Assembly: GCF_039534165.1 (NCBI RefSeq) | Contig: NZ_BAAAUX010000011.1 | Span: 248,001-312,000 of the forward strand | Length of the DNA stretch: 64,000 bases | DNA from: Saccharopolyspora_D taberi | Lineage (GTDB): Bacteria > Actinomycetota > Actinomycetes > Mycobacteriales > Pseudonocardiaceae | Direction: 5' to 3' | Shown here: piece after piece, positions 24,217-31,879 of the stretch | How the letters are laid out: every line of letters begins with the position of its first letter | Position numbering within the stretch: the first letter of the stretch is position 1 | Notes under the pieces: generated by a model | The model's database searches: none | What the model was told of the DNA's origin: nothing | Seen by the model: the letters and a program-made list of their open reading frames with translations, nothing else | Program-made: the position numbers and the translations under genes

Positions 24217-25632
24217 TCAGGCGGTCGTCTTCTCGTACCGCTGCAACGCCCGGTCCACGAGCCGCTCCGCCGCACCGAGGTAGCCCTCCGGGCGCAGCAA
24301 CTCCGCCGGCGACAGGTCGTCGAAGGACACCGCCTCCAGCTCGGGCGCCTTCGCCAGCAGCTCGTCGAACGTCCCCTGCCCTTCGGCCGCGGCGTGGGCG
24401 ATCCGGGTCAGCAGCCGCTTCGCCTCGCTCTTGCCGATCAGCGGGGCGAGCCGGGCGCCGAGGCGTTCGGCAACGATCGTGCCGCCGGTCAGGTCCAGGT
24501 TCTGCCGCATCCTCGCGGTGTCGACCTGGAGGCCCGCCGCCAGTTCGGCCGCCGTGGCGGCGGCGCCCGCGGTCAGCCGCAGGGACTCCCGCAGCGGCTG
24601 CCACTCCGCGTGCCAGGCGCCCGGTGCGCGCTCGTCCTCGGCGACCATCGACGCGGCCAGCACCGAGGTGAGCGCCGGGACCTGGCGCGCTGCCGAGATC
24701 ACGAGCGTGGCCAGCACCGGGTTGCGCTTCTGCGGCATGGCCGAGGACGCTCCGCGGCCCTCCTCAGCGGGCTCGGCCAGTTCCGCGACCTCGGTGCGGG
24801 CCGCGCCCTGCACGTCGATGGCGAACTTGCCCAGTGCGCCGGTGGTGAACGCCAATGCCGCGCCCAGGTCGGCGACCGGGGTGCGCAACGCGTGCCACGG
24901 CACCACGGGCTCGGCCAGTCCGACCTCGGCGGCGAACTCCGACACCAGGGCGACGGCGAGCCGGGCGGGATCCTCCCCGGCACGGGCGCTCGGCGGCAGG
25001 GCCGTGTACTCGGCGTAGGAGGCCAGAGTTCCCGCGGCACCGCCGAGTTGCGCGGGCAGTTCCCGGCGCACCCGGCTCAGCCGTTCGACCGCGTCCAGCA
25101 CCAGGTTCAGCCAGCCCGCGGCCTTGAGCCCGAAGGTCGTGGGAACCGCGTGCTGGGTCAGCGTGCGCCCGGCGACCGGGTCGCCGCGGTGCCGCCGGGC
25201 CAGCTCGGCGAACGCCGAGGCCGTGGTGCGCAGGTCGCCGACGATGCCGTCCAGCGCGTCGCGGGCCAGCAGCATCATCGCCGTGTCCAGGACGTCCTGG
25301 CTCGTTCCGCCGCGGTGCACGTACTCGGCGGCGACCTTCGACTCCGTCGCCACCTCGGCGACGAGCGCGCCCACCAGACCGACCACGGGGTTGGCCGCCT
25401 GCCGGGCCCGCACGGCCAGCCCGGCCAGGTCCAGCCGTCCCGCGCGGGCCGCCGCGGTGATCGGCGGCACCGCGTCCTGCGGGATGACCCCGAGCCCGGC
25501 CTGCGCGCGGGCCAGCGCGACCTCGACGTCGAGCATGGCCTGCAGCCAGGCCTCGTCGCTCAGCGCCGCGGCGGCGGGGACACCCGCCCACGTCGGCGCG
25601 AGCAGTCCGGCGTCGGTTCCGGGCGTCGGCAT
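24217..25632 (-). CDS. creD: Aspartase/fumarase superfamily lyase, probable nitrosuccinate lyase (CreD-like)
   Basis: A 471-residue member of the fumarase/adenylosuccinate lyase/PcaB superfamily. The signature GASSAMPQKRNPV carries the mobile-loop catalytic serine. TSQDVLDTAMML and TLTQHAVPTTFG form the other active-site blocks. Automatic annotation would call it 3-carboxy-muconate cycloisomerase. Its start overlaps the stop of a large FAD/NAD(P)-binding gene. That pairing is the hallmark of the CreE-CreD cassette, where CreD eliminates nitrous acid from nitrosuccinate to give fumarate. Family is certain; the nitrosuccinate assignment rests on the pairing and on remembered similarity. Confidence 0.72.
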   Translation of the reverse strand: MPTPGTDAGLLAPTWAGVPAAAALSDEAWLQAMLDVEVALARAQAGLGVIPQDAVPPITAAARAGRLDLAGLAVRARQAANPVVGLVGALVAEVATESKVAAEYVHRGGTSQDVLDTAMMLLARDALDGIVGDLRTTASAFAELARRHRGDPVAGRTLTQHAVPTTFGLKAAGWLNLVLDAVERLSRVRRELPAQLGGAAGTLASYAEYTALPPSARAGEDPARLAVALVSEFAAEVGLAEPVVPWHALRTPVADLGAALAFTTGALGKFAIDVQGAARTEVAELAEPAEEGRGASSAMPQKRNPVLATLVISAARQVPALTSVLAASMVAEDERAPGAWHAEWQPLRESLRLTAGAAATAAELAAGLQVDTARMRQNLDLTGGTIVAERLGARLAPLIGKSEAKRLLTRIAHAAAEGQGTFDELLAKAPELEAVSFDDLSPAELLRPEGYLGAAERLVDRALQRYEKTTA

Positions 25633-27650
25633 CACTTCTTCCTCCTGCCCACCGCGATCCGGGTGTCGGTCGAGCCCCAGTGCGCGATCGCCAGCGCGCG
25701 CCGGGCGATCGCGTCCGCGTCGGAGAGGATCACCGAGTTCACCCCCGGCCGGATCCCCGCGGCGGTGACCCAGTGCACGGCCTCGGTCGGCACGCCGTAG
25801 GCGAACCGGCGCGGGTTCGGCGATCCGTTGGCGTCCACCAGGTGGTAGGGGCGCCCGGTCACCGCGATCCCGCCCGTCTCGTAGACCTGCGTCGACCCGT
25901 CCGGGATCCGGTACGGCCGGGCGCGGCCTTCCCGGAACAGCTTGCCCAGCAGCGGATCGGTGCTGGCCCGCATGTCCACCTCGGGCAGCCGGGCCTCGAT
26001 CACCGAGCGCACCCGGACCGGTTCGCCGCCCATCACGTCGGAGTCCACCAGGAACCCGGCCCCGTCCGGCGCCGGGTCGACCCGCATCTCGGGCCCGACC
26101 ACGTGCAGCACGCCGGACTCCATCAGCGCGATCATCTCCTCGATGCGCCGCGCGGGCGGCCCCACCGACAGGTAGGCGTTGAACGGCGTGTACCACTGCT
26201 GGACTTCCTCCTGGTACGACCGCCCGGTGATGCCGCCGTGGTCCACCACGAGCCGGATCTCGTTGCGCAGGTCGCGCAGCACGTCCAGGGCCGCCTTCAG
26301 CGGGCTGCTGACGTTGCCCCGCCGCGCCTCGGCGTGGTCGCCGCGCAGGTAGCCCACCAGCCACCGCTCGAACTCGGCGAGACCGCCGAACACCCGGTCC
26401 CCGTAGGGGCGGGCGATCCGATCCCACTGCCAGCGGCGCTCGTCGGCGATGCCGAACAGGTCCAGCACGGCGTTCTCGGCGGTCTGGCCAGCGCCTGCGG
26501 CGATCACGTAGTGCTGCTCGAAGTCGGCCACGTCGGCGGCGGAGCGGTGCTCGGCCAGCAGTGCCGAGTAGTACACCAGCCGCACTTCGAGGTCGATCAG
26601 CGGCCACACGTCGGCGCGGAACTCCACCGGCAGACCGGCCTGGCGGCAGCGCTGGAAGTGCTCGATCACCTCGTCGGTGAGGAAACGCGGCACGTGCCGC
26701 CCGAACGCGCCCTTCTCGTTCTCCCCGCGCGCGTGGTACGGCACGCCGCGCCGGGATCCGGCGTAGAGCACCGGCTCGCGCCCGGACGGGCGGTAGATCA
26801 GCCTGCCGTCCTCCCGCGTGAACCTGCCGCCGCGTTCCTCGGTCAGCAGGATCATGTAGTCGAAGAAGTTAAGTCCGAGTCCGCGCAGCGCCACCCCTTC
26901 GCCCGGCCGGATCGCGGAGAGGTCGACCTCGGCCGGGTTCTGCGGGCCGACGTAGACCAGGTCGTTGCGGGTCGCGAAGTCGCTGAGCCGCTGCTGGCGC
27001 TCGGTCAGCGGCATCGGGACGTGCCCCTGCGCGAGCACCACCGCGTCCAGGTCGGTGAGCGCGGTTCCGTCGTCGAACCGGACCAGCTGCAACCCGCACT
27101 CGCCGTCTTCCAGGCTGATGGCGGTCTTGGGGTGGACGTGCACGGTGACGTGCTCCGGCGAGTGGTCGGTCAGCCGCCGCAGCACCCAGTTCAGGTAGTG
27201 CCCGTAGAGCGCCCGCGACGGGTAGGAGTTCGGCCCGAGCTGCGCGGCTTCCCTGCGCACCTGCTCGTCGAAGTCGTAGGTGGGGTCCATCGCCACCGCC
27301 GAAGCCCATTCGTGCAGGCTCGGCCCGGGGTCGACCGGCCCGACGCAGTCGACGGTCTCGTCGGTGAACATGGTGATCTGGGAGGCGATCGTGTTCATCA
27401 GCAGCCGCCCGGACTGCGACGTCGCCCAGACCCTGCCACCCCGGCCCGCCTGCGGATCCACGATGTGCACGTGCAGGCGCTTGGGCGGCTCCTCGACCGC
27501 CGAGACGTTCGCGCAGAGCCGCTCGGCCACCGAGAGGCCGCGTGGACCGGCGCCGATCACGCAGACGCTGGTCGCTCCTGTCCGGCCCACCAAAACCAGG
27601 TTCCGGTCACGGTGTTGCGGCCGTTCGAGTTCCATGGTTTTCAGGTTCAC
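25632..27650 (-). CDS. creE: FAD/NAD(P)-binding monooxygenase, probable L-aspartate N-oxidase/nitrosuccinate synthase (CreE-like)
   Basis: A 672-residue flavoprotein of the NAD_binding_9 type. It has CVIGAGPRGLSVAERL near residue 30 and the characteristic GRVWATSQSGRLLMNTIASQ segment at about 80. A second nucleotide-binding region lies near VALRGLGLNFFDYMILL. CreE/FzmM enzymes of this size oxidise L-aspartate stepwise to nitrosuccinate. The 4-bp overlap with the CreD-like lyase makes the two a unit for nitrous-acid production. The GTG at 27650 is chosen because GAGG lies 6 bp upstream; ATG at 27635 and GTG at 27674 are alternatives. No nitrite-using diazotase gene is recognised nearby. Confidence 0.7.
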   Translation of the reverse strand: MNLKTMELERPQHRDRNLVLVGRTGATSVCVIGAGPRGLSVAERLCANVSAVEEPPKRLHVHIVDPQAGRGGRVWATSQSGRLLMNTIASQITMFTDETVDCVGPVDPGPSLHEWASAVAMDPTYDFDEQVRREAAQLGPNSYPSRALYGHYLNWVLRRLTDHSPEHVTVHVHPKTAISLEDGECGLQLVRFDDGTALTDLDAVVLAQGHVPMPLTERQQRLSDFATRNDLVYVGPQNPAEVDLSAIRPGEGVALRGLGLNFFDYMILLTEERGGRFTREDGRLIYRPSGREPVLYAGSRRGVPYHARGENEKGAFGRHVPRFLTDEVIEHFQRCRQAGLPVEFRADVWPLIDLEVRLVYYSALLAEHRSAADVADFEQHYVIAAGAGQTAENAVLDLFGIADERRWQWDRIARPYGDRVFGGLAEFERWLVGYLRGDHAEARRGNVSSPLKAALDVLRDLRNEIRLVVDHGGITGRSYQEEVQQWYTPFNAYLSVGPPARRIEEMIALMESGVLHVVGPEMRVDPAPDGAGFLVDSDVMGGEPVRVRSVIEARLPEVDMRASTDPLLGKLFREGRARPYRIPDGSTQVYETGGIAVTGRPYHLVDANGSPNPRRFAYGVPTEAVHWVTAAGIRPGVNSVILSDADAIARRALAIAHWGSTDTRIAVGRRKK

Positions 27651-27980
27651 AGTCGTCCTCGCTCCGAGCTGCACGGCTGGTACCGGCCGGGTCAGCGCCC
27701 GGCAGTGGTCGCCTTACAGATTCCCGCGTCCGCCCGCCGAAGACATCACGATTTCACGTGACTCTGCGCGGAGTTGCCGCCCCGCGCGCCAGGGGTGGGT
27801 TCCTGATCACGTGTCCTCGTGATCAGGAACCCTTTGGGGTGAGTGGAAAACACGATCGGACCATCCGCACCACCAGATGGCCGATCGCGCGAAACATTGT
27901 CCACAGAGGATGTTCTTGGAAGACCCGGCGGGGCCGGGTACGTTGGGCAGCAGCCGGACACGTCGTTTTCGGGGAAAGTG
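27651..27980. other. Divergent intergenic region with a perfect hairpin
   Basis: About 330 bp between the CreE-like gene and the Nudix gene. The main structure is the inverted repeat at 27797-27832. No convincing small gene is seen; the long open frames are shadows with no ribosome site. Confidence 0.55.
27797..27832. promoter_or_regulatory. 14-bp perfect inverted repeat in the divergent region
   Basis: GGGTTCCTGATCAC and GTGATCAGGAACCC surround GTGTCCTC, followed on the plus strand by TTT. It resembles a terminator stem, but no plus-strand gene ends before it. It lies about 165 bp upstream of the CreE-like start. An attenuator in that leader, an insulator or a large operator are all possible. 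Confidence 0.5.
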
Positions 27981-28481
27981 ATGGGCGATTCGCCGATGCC
28001 AACCTATCCGTCGCCGTCGTGGCACGCGAAGCTGCCCGGCTTTCCCGCGTCCGCCGGGGTGCTGATGCTCGGCGCGAACGGCGCGCTGCTGATGGTGAAA
28101 CCGACGTACAAGCCGTGGTGGGAGATTCCGGGCGGGGTCGTGGAGGCAGGCGAGTCACCGGCCGAAGCGTGCCGCCGCGAGGTTCGGGAGGAACTGGGGC
28201 TGGACCGGCGCCCGGGCAGGCTGCTGTGCGCCGACTGGGTTCCGCCGGAGCGCGGGATGCGCCCGATGCTGGCGTTCGTGTTCGACGGCGGAGTGGTTCC
28301 CGACGACCAGCGCGCGTCGCTGCGCCCGCGTGACGAGGAGTTGGAGACGCTCGCCTTCGTGCCGGTGGGCGAGGTCGCCGAGCGGGCCTCGCCACGGCTG
28401 GCGCGCCGGATCTCCAGCGCGCTCGCCGGGCGCGACTCCGGGACCGCGCTGTACCTGGAGGACGGGGCTCCGGCGCTCTGA
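27981..28481 (+). CDS. Nudix hydrolase
   Basis: A 166-residue protein with a full Nudix box: GGVVEAGE, then ACRREVREELGL after a short spacer, matching GX5EX7REUXEEXGU. The box lies at about residues 50-73. These enzymes hydrolyse nucleoside diphosphates linked to another group, such as ADP-ribose, NADH, oxidised nucleotides or nucleotide sugars. The specificity is not evident. GGGGAAA precedes the ATG; a GTG one codon upstream is the alternative start. It is divergent from the CreE-CreD-like pair and converges with the MurA-like operon. A housekeeping sanitising role is as likely as a pathway role. Confidence 0.9.
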   Translation: MGDSPMPTYPSPSWHAKLPGFPASAGVLMLGANGALLMVKPTYKPWWEIPGGVVEAGESPAEACRREVREELGLDRRPGRLLCADWVPPERGMRPMLAFVFDGGVVPDDQRASLRPRDEELETLAFVPVGEVAERASPRLARRISSALAGRDSGTALYLEDGAPAL

Positions 28482-28588
28482 GGCGGGTCGACCAAGCCGC
28501 GAAAGACCACCTCAGCCCGCTCGGCGGTACCGACACCGCAACCGCTCCCGAGCGCGGCGTCGGCGCCGGCTCCCACCCCGCCGCCCGG

Positions 28589-29881
28589 TCAAGTCCGCAC
28601 GAGCTCCTCGGCCGAGTTCACCCGCATGATCGAAGCCCCCATGCCGTTGAGCGCGTCGATGAGCCCCCCGTGCCCCCGGTACAGGTGCCGGAGCCCGGAA
28701 ACGCGGGACTCCCCCTTCGCCGCCAGGGCGGCCAGCAGCAGTGCGGTGCAGCACCTGATGTCGGTGGCCGCGACCGCTGCGGGACGCAGCTCGCTCACGC
28801 CGGTGATCACCGTCGCGGTGCCGAGCTCCTCGACGTCGGCACCGAAGGCGCGCAGGCCGTCGAGGTGGGTGGCCCGGCGCTGGTAGACCCGCTCGACGAT
28901 CCGCGAGCGGCCGTGGACCAGCGACAGCAGGCCGGTGGTCGGCGGCTGGAGGCCGGTCGGGAACTGCGGGTGCGGGCCGGTGACCACGTCCACCGGCGAG
29001 AGCCGCCCGCCGCGCACCAGCAGCCCGTCCGGCCCGCTGATCAGCTCCGCGCCCATCCGGGTCAGGGCGTCGGCGAACCCCGGCGTCAGCACCGCCTCCC
29101 CGGTCCTGGCCAGCACCACCTCTCCCCCGGTGATCAGCGCGGCCAGCGCCAGCGTCCCGGCCTCCAGCCGGTCCGGGGCGACGACGGTGTCCACCGTGCG
29201 CAGTTCGGCGACGCCGCGGATGACGCAGCGGCGCTCGGACATCAGGACGATGTCGGCGCCTGCCCGGTTGAGGCAGTCCACGATGTGGATCACTTCGGGC
29301 TCGATGCTGATGTCGGTCAGCACGGTCGTCCCGCTCGCGATGACCGCTAGGAAGATCGCCGTCACCGTCGCGCCCAGGCTGGGCCCGTGCGGGGTGTCCA
29401 TCGACATCGCGAACGCGCGCGGCCTGCCGCCGGGCAGCACCGCGTCGACCACCCCGCCAGGGAGCAGCTCCAGCTGTGCCCCCGAGCGTTCCATCGCGCG
29501 CAGGTGCAGGTCGACCGGCCGGTCGCAGAACTGGTCACCGCCGGGCAGCGGGAACCGCACCCGGCTGCGGCGCGCCAGCACCGCGGCGGCGAAGCAGGCG
29601 GTCGGCCGGATCCGGCGCCCCAGTTCGGGACGGATCTCCCGGCCCGTCCTGGTGTCGGCGGCCACCTCGAACGTTCCCGCACCGAGGGTCACCGGCCTGC
29701 CCAGCTCGCTGACGATCTCGGCGCACACCCCGGTGTCCACAATGGCTGGTGCATTGTGGATGGTGAGGCGTCCGGGCATCAGCAGCCCTGCGGCGTAGAG
29801 GTGCAGTGCGATGTTCTTCGAGCCCTGGAGGGTGCAGCGGCCGCGCAGCGGGTGCCCACCGGAAACGACGATGGTCGACAC
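28589..29881 (-). CDS. MurA-like enolpyruvyl transferase with altered catalytic residues
   Basis: A 430-residue protein of the EPSP synthase/MurA fold, GTG start. It keeps the substrate lysine region LQGSKNIAL (K22 in E. coli MurA) and the arginine of RPVDLH. The reactive cysteine 115 is replaced by Asp (PGGDQFCDRPVDL), as in naturally fosfomycin-resistant MurA. The general acid/base Asp305 (FPTD) is replaced by Gly (FPTGLQ). It is therefore unlikely to be the housekeeping MurA. It follows three RraA-family genes in one operon, 4 bp after the last stop. A transferase or decarboxylation-linked role on pyruvate-like substrates can only be guessed. Confidence 0.75.
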   Translation of the reverse strand: MSTIVVSGGHPLRGRCTLQGSKNIALHLYAAGLLMPGRLTIHNAPAIVDTGVCAEIVSELGRPVTLGAGTFEVAADTRTGREIRPELGRRIRPTACFAAAVLARRSRVRFPLPGGDQFCDRPVDLHLRAMERSGAQLELLPGGVVDAVLPGGRPRAFAMSMDTPHGPSLGATVTAIFLAVIASGTTVLTDISIEPEVIHIVDCLNRAGADIVLMSERRCVIRGVAELRTVDTVVAPDRLEAGTLALAALITGGEVVLARTGEAVLTPGFADALTRMGAELISGPDGLLVRGGRLSPVDVVTGPHPQFPTGLQPPTTGLLSLVHGRSRIVERVYQRRATHLDGLRAFGADVEELGTATVITGVSELRPAAVAATDIRCCTALLLAALAAKGESRVSGLRHLYRGHGGLIDALNGMGASIMRVNSAEELVRT

Positions 29882-29885
29882 GCCG

Positions 29886-30491
29886 TCACCGCCCGGTGGT
29901 TTCGAAGTCGTACAGGTCGAGCGTGGTGCGCCCCATGCGCAGTTGCTCCATGAATTCGTTCTCCTTGGCCACACGGGCGTCTGCGCGGTCGAGGATCTGA
30001 TCGATGTCCGCCGAGGGCAACGCGACGACGCCGTCGACGTCAGCGACGACGAGGTCGCCCGGGCGCACCACGACACCGCCGACCACGACGGGCTTTCCGA
30101 ACACACCGGGAAAGTCCTTGCGGGTGCCCAGGATCGAGTTGTTCCGCGAGAAGACCGGGAAACCGAGCGCCTCCAGCTCCGCGGTGTCGCGGACACCGCC
30201 GTCGATGAGCAGCCCCGCGATCCCGCGCTGCTGGGCGGCGACCGCGAGAACTTCGCCCCAGTGCCCGAAAGCGGCCCCCTCGAAGTCGGCGACCAGGACG
30301 GCCCCGCGCGGGGCGTGGGGCACCGCGTGGTGCAGCGCGAGGTTGTCGCCTCCGGCGCCCTGCACCGTGAAGGCGGGCCCGCACAGCCTGGCTCCACTCC
30401 AGACCGGCCGCAGCCGCGGGGAAAGGACGATGTCGAGCCCGGACGCCTCGGACAGCGTTGCGCTGGAGTGCCCGCGCGCGCGGTCGTTCAT
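29886..30491 (-). CDS. RraA-family protein, copy 1 (aldolase/decarboxylase-like)
   Basis: A 201-residue RraA/HMG-aldolase-fold protein. The metal and carboxylate-binding motif is LLIDGGVRDTAELEALGFPV, with the Arg-Asp pair followed by Glu at plus 3. FGHWGEVLAVAA lies about 20 residues before it. Family members are 4-hydroxy-4-methyl-2-oxoglutarate aldolases and oxaloacetate decarboxylases, which split or decarboxylate pyruvate-type adducts; others inhibit RNase E. The start overlaps the stop of copy 2 (ATGA). The C-terminus ends 4 bp before the MurA-like start, indicating a tightly coupled operon. Confidence 0.8.
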   Translation of the reverse strand: MNDRARGHSSATLSEASGLDIVLSPRLRPVWSGARLCGPAFTVQGAGGDNLALHHAVPHAPRGAVLVADFEGAAFGHWGEVLAVAAQQRGIAGLLIDGGVRDTAELEALGFPVFSRNNSILGTRKDFPGVFGKPVVVGGVVVRPGDLVVADVDGVVALPSADIDQILDRADARVAKENEFMEQLRMGRTTLDLYDFETTGR

Positions 30492-31126
30492 GAACGCTCC
30501 TTCTGGGATTGCAGCGAGTGGTAGCCGTGCGCGGCGCGCGCCTCGGCGAGCGTGGCGCCACCGCGGACGGCCTCGACGATGGCCTGTTCGGTGCGGTCGA
30601 CGTGCTGCGCGATGTCGACGACCTCGTCCCAGCGGGCGGCCGGTACGACCACGGCGCCGTCGTCGTCGGCCACCAGGACGTCGCCGGGGTCGATGACGGC
30701 CCGGCCGATGGTGACCGGTGCCTGGACCGCGGACACCCGGACCCGGTCCTTGCCGGTCCGCATGAACCGCGAGGCCGACCAGATCGGGTAGCCGACAGCG
30801 GTCGCCACGGCCACGTCGCGGCAGGTCCCGTTGATGACGGTCCCCGCGATGCCGCGCGCGTGGGCGGTTTCGCTCATGATGCCGCCCCACACCGTGCAGT
30901 CCGTGCGCCCGGCGTTGTCGATCAGCATCACCATGCCCGCGGGAACGTCGTCGAGGAAGTCGCCCACCGTGCCGCCGGTCTCGCCGACCGGCTCGTAGGT
31001 CACGGTGAACACCGGCCCCACGGCCCGCTGTCCCCGGCCGAGTGCTCCGATTCCGTGGAGCTGTCCGGGAATCCCCAGCGAGTCGAGGGCGTCGGAGATC
31101 GACGCGGTCGACAGGTCCGTCCTCAT
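30488..31126 (-). CDS. RraA-family protein, copy 2
   Basis: A 212-residue homologue of its neighbours, with GGIMSETAHARGIAGTVING and the Arg-Asp pair in TCRDVAV. The Asp-Gly of the consensus is Asn-Gly, and the acidic residue three positions after the Arg-Asp is missing. The active site is therefore changed relative to copies 1 and 3. It may be a specialised or non-catalytic subunit of a mixed trimer or hexamer, since the family is trimeric. Both ends overlap neighbours by 4 bp. Confidence 0.8.
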   Translation of the reverse strand: MRTDLSTASISDALDSLGIPGQLHGIGALGRGQRAVGPVFTVTYEPVGETGGTVGDFLDDVPAGMVMLIDNAGRTDCTVWGGIMSETAHARGIAGTVINGTCRDVAVATAVGYPIWSASRFMRTGKDRVRVSAVQAPVTIGRAVIDPGDVLVADDDGAVVVPAARWDEVVDIAQHVDRTEQAIVEAVRGGATLAEARAAHGYHSLQSQKERS

Positions 31127-31788
31127 CGCGTCAGCTCCTGCGCTCCGGCGAGGCGGGCGTCGTGCATGGCGGTGGAGAGGCGGGCGCTCCCGCGGACCTC
31201 CAGCGCGATGGCGCGTTCCCGCGCCGTGATCGCGGCGGCGATCCCGACCACCTCCTCGGCGCGCGCTCTCGGGACCACGGCCAGCCCGGTCTCGTCCGCG
31301 ATCACGACATCGCCCTGGTGGACCGTGAGACCGGCGATGGCGACCGGCTCACCGCAGCTGCGCTGCTGCAACCTCCCCCGCGCCGTGGCCGGGATCGCGC
31401 CCCGGGCGAAGATCGGGAACCCCAGGTCGCGCGCCTCTGCGATGTCGCGGCACACCCCGTCGGCGACGACGCCGCGCGCGCCGCGCTGCACCGCGCCGAG
31501 GCTGAGGATGCCGCCCCAGCACGACACGTCGGTGCGGCCCTGGTTGTCGACCACGATCACGCTCTCGCTGTCGGAGGTCTCGACCGCCGTGGTGGCGATG
31601 TGGGCGCCGGCGGGACCGGAGCCGCGCGGTTCGAGCCCGACGGTGACGGCGAACCCCACCACCGACGCCGTTCCCCAGATCGGCCGGATGCCCCCGACGC
31701 CCGCCGGGAGCCCGAGCTGGTCGAGCGCGTCGCTCACCGCGGCGGAGTCGACCGCCGCGTAGCGGTCCAGGAGGGACGAACTGCTCAT
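31123..31788 (-). CDS. RraA-family protein, copy 3 (first gene of the operon)
   Basis: A 221-residue RraA-fold protein with the complete consensus: GGILSLGAVQRGARG, then VADGVCRDIAEARDLGFPIF, Arg-Asp followed by Glu at plus 3. This is the pattern of catalytically competent class II pyruvate aldolases of the family. It is the promoter-proximal gene of the four-gene operon. It is divergent from a LysR regulator 87 bp away, so control by that regulator is likely. A catabolic role on a branched keto-diacid or a related tricarboxylate would fit but is not shown. Confidence 0.82.
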   Translation of the reverse strand: MSSSSLLDRYAAVDSAAVSDALDQLGLPAGVGGIRPIWGTASVVGFAVTVGLEPRGSGPAGAHIATTAVETSDSESVIVVDNQGRTDVSCWGGILSLGAVQRGARGVVADGVCRDIAEARDLGFPIFARGAIPATARGRLQQRSCGEPVAIAGLTVHQGDVVIADETGLAVVPRARAEEVVGIAAAITARERAIALEVRGSARLSTAMHDARLAGAQELTR

Positions 31789-31813
31789 AGCCCCACTTCA
31801 GCAGGGGGCGGAT

Positions 31814-31879
31814 ATATTGTGAATGTCTGATTCGCTATCTCAGTAAGAGGTCCTACATATCGTGAGTGGCATATCGTGA
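31814..31879. promoter_or_regulatory. Three ATATYGTGA repeats between the RraA operon and lysR
   Basis: Copies lie at 31814-31822 (ATATTGTGA), 31857-31865 and 31871-31879 (both ATATCGTGA). The last two are 14 bp apart; the third overlaps the LysR GTG start. Repeated short sites in an 87-bp divergent region suit a LysR tetramer that also represses itself. Confidence 0.5.

Noticed and set aside
24217..25632. 3-carboxy-cis,cis-muconate cycloisomerase of protocatechuate breakdown
   Set aside because: No other pca gene is nearby, and the overlap with a CreE-size flavoprotein better fits the nitrosuccinate lyase branch.
1..27650. PKS cluster and CreE/CreD-like pair as one pathway
   Set aside because: They are separated by regulators, an esterase operon and two strong terminators, and no shared motif was seen; a link is possible but unsupported.
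28589..29881. Housekeeping MurA
   Set aside because: Loss of the Asp305 equivalent and an operon with RraA genes, rather than cell-wall genes, argue against it.
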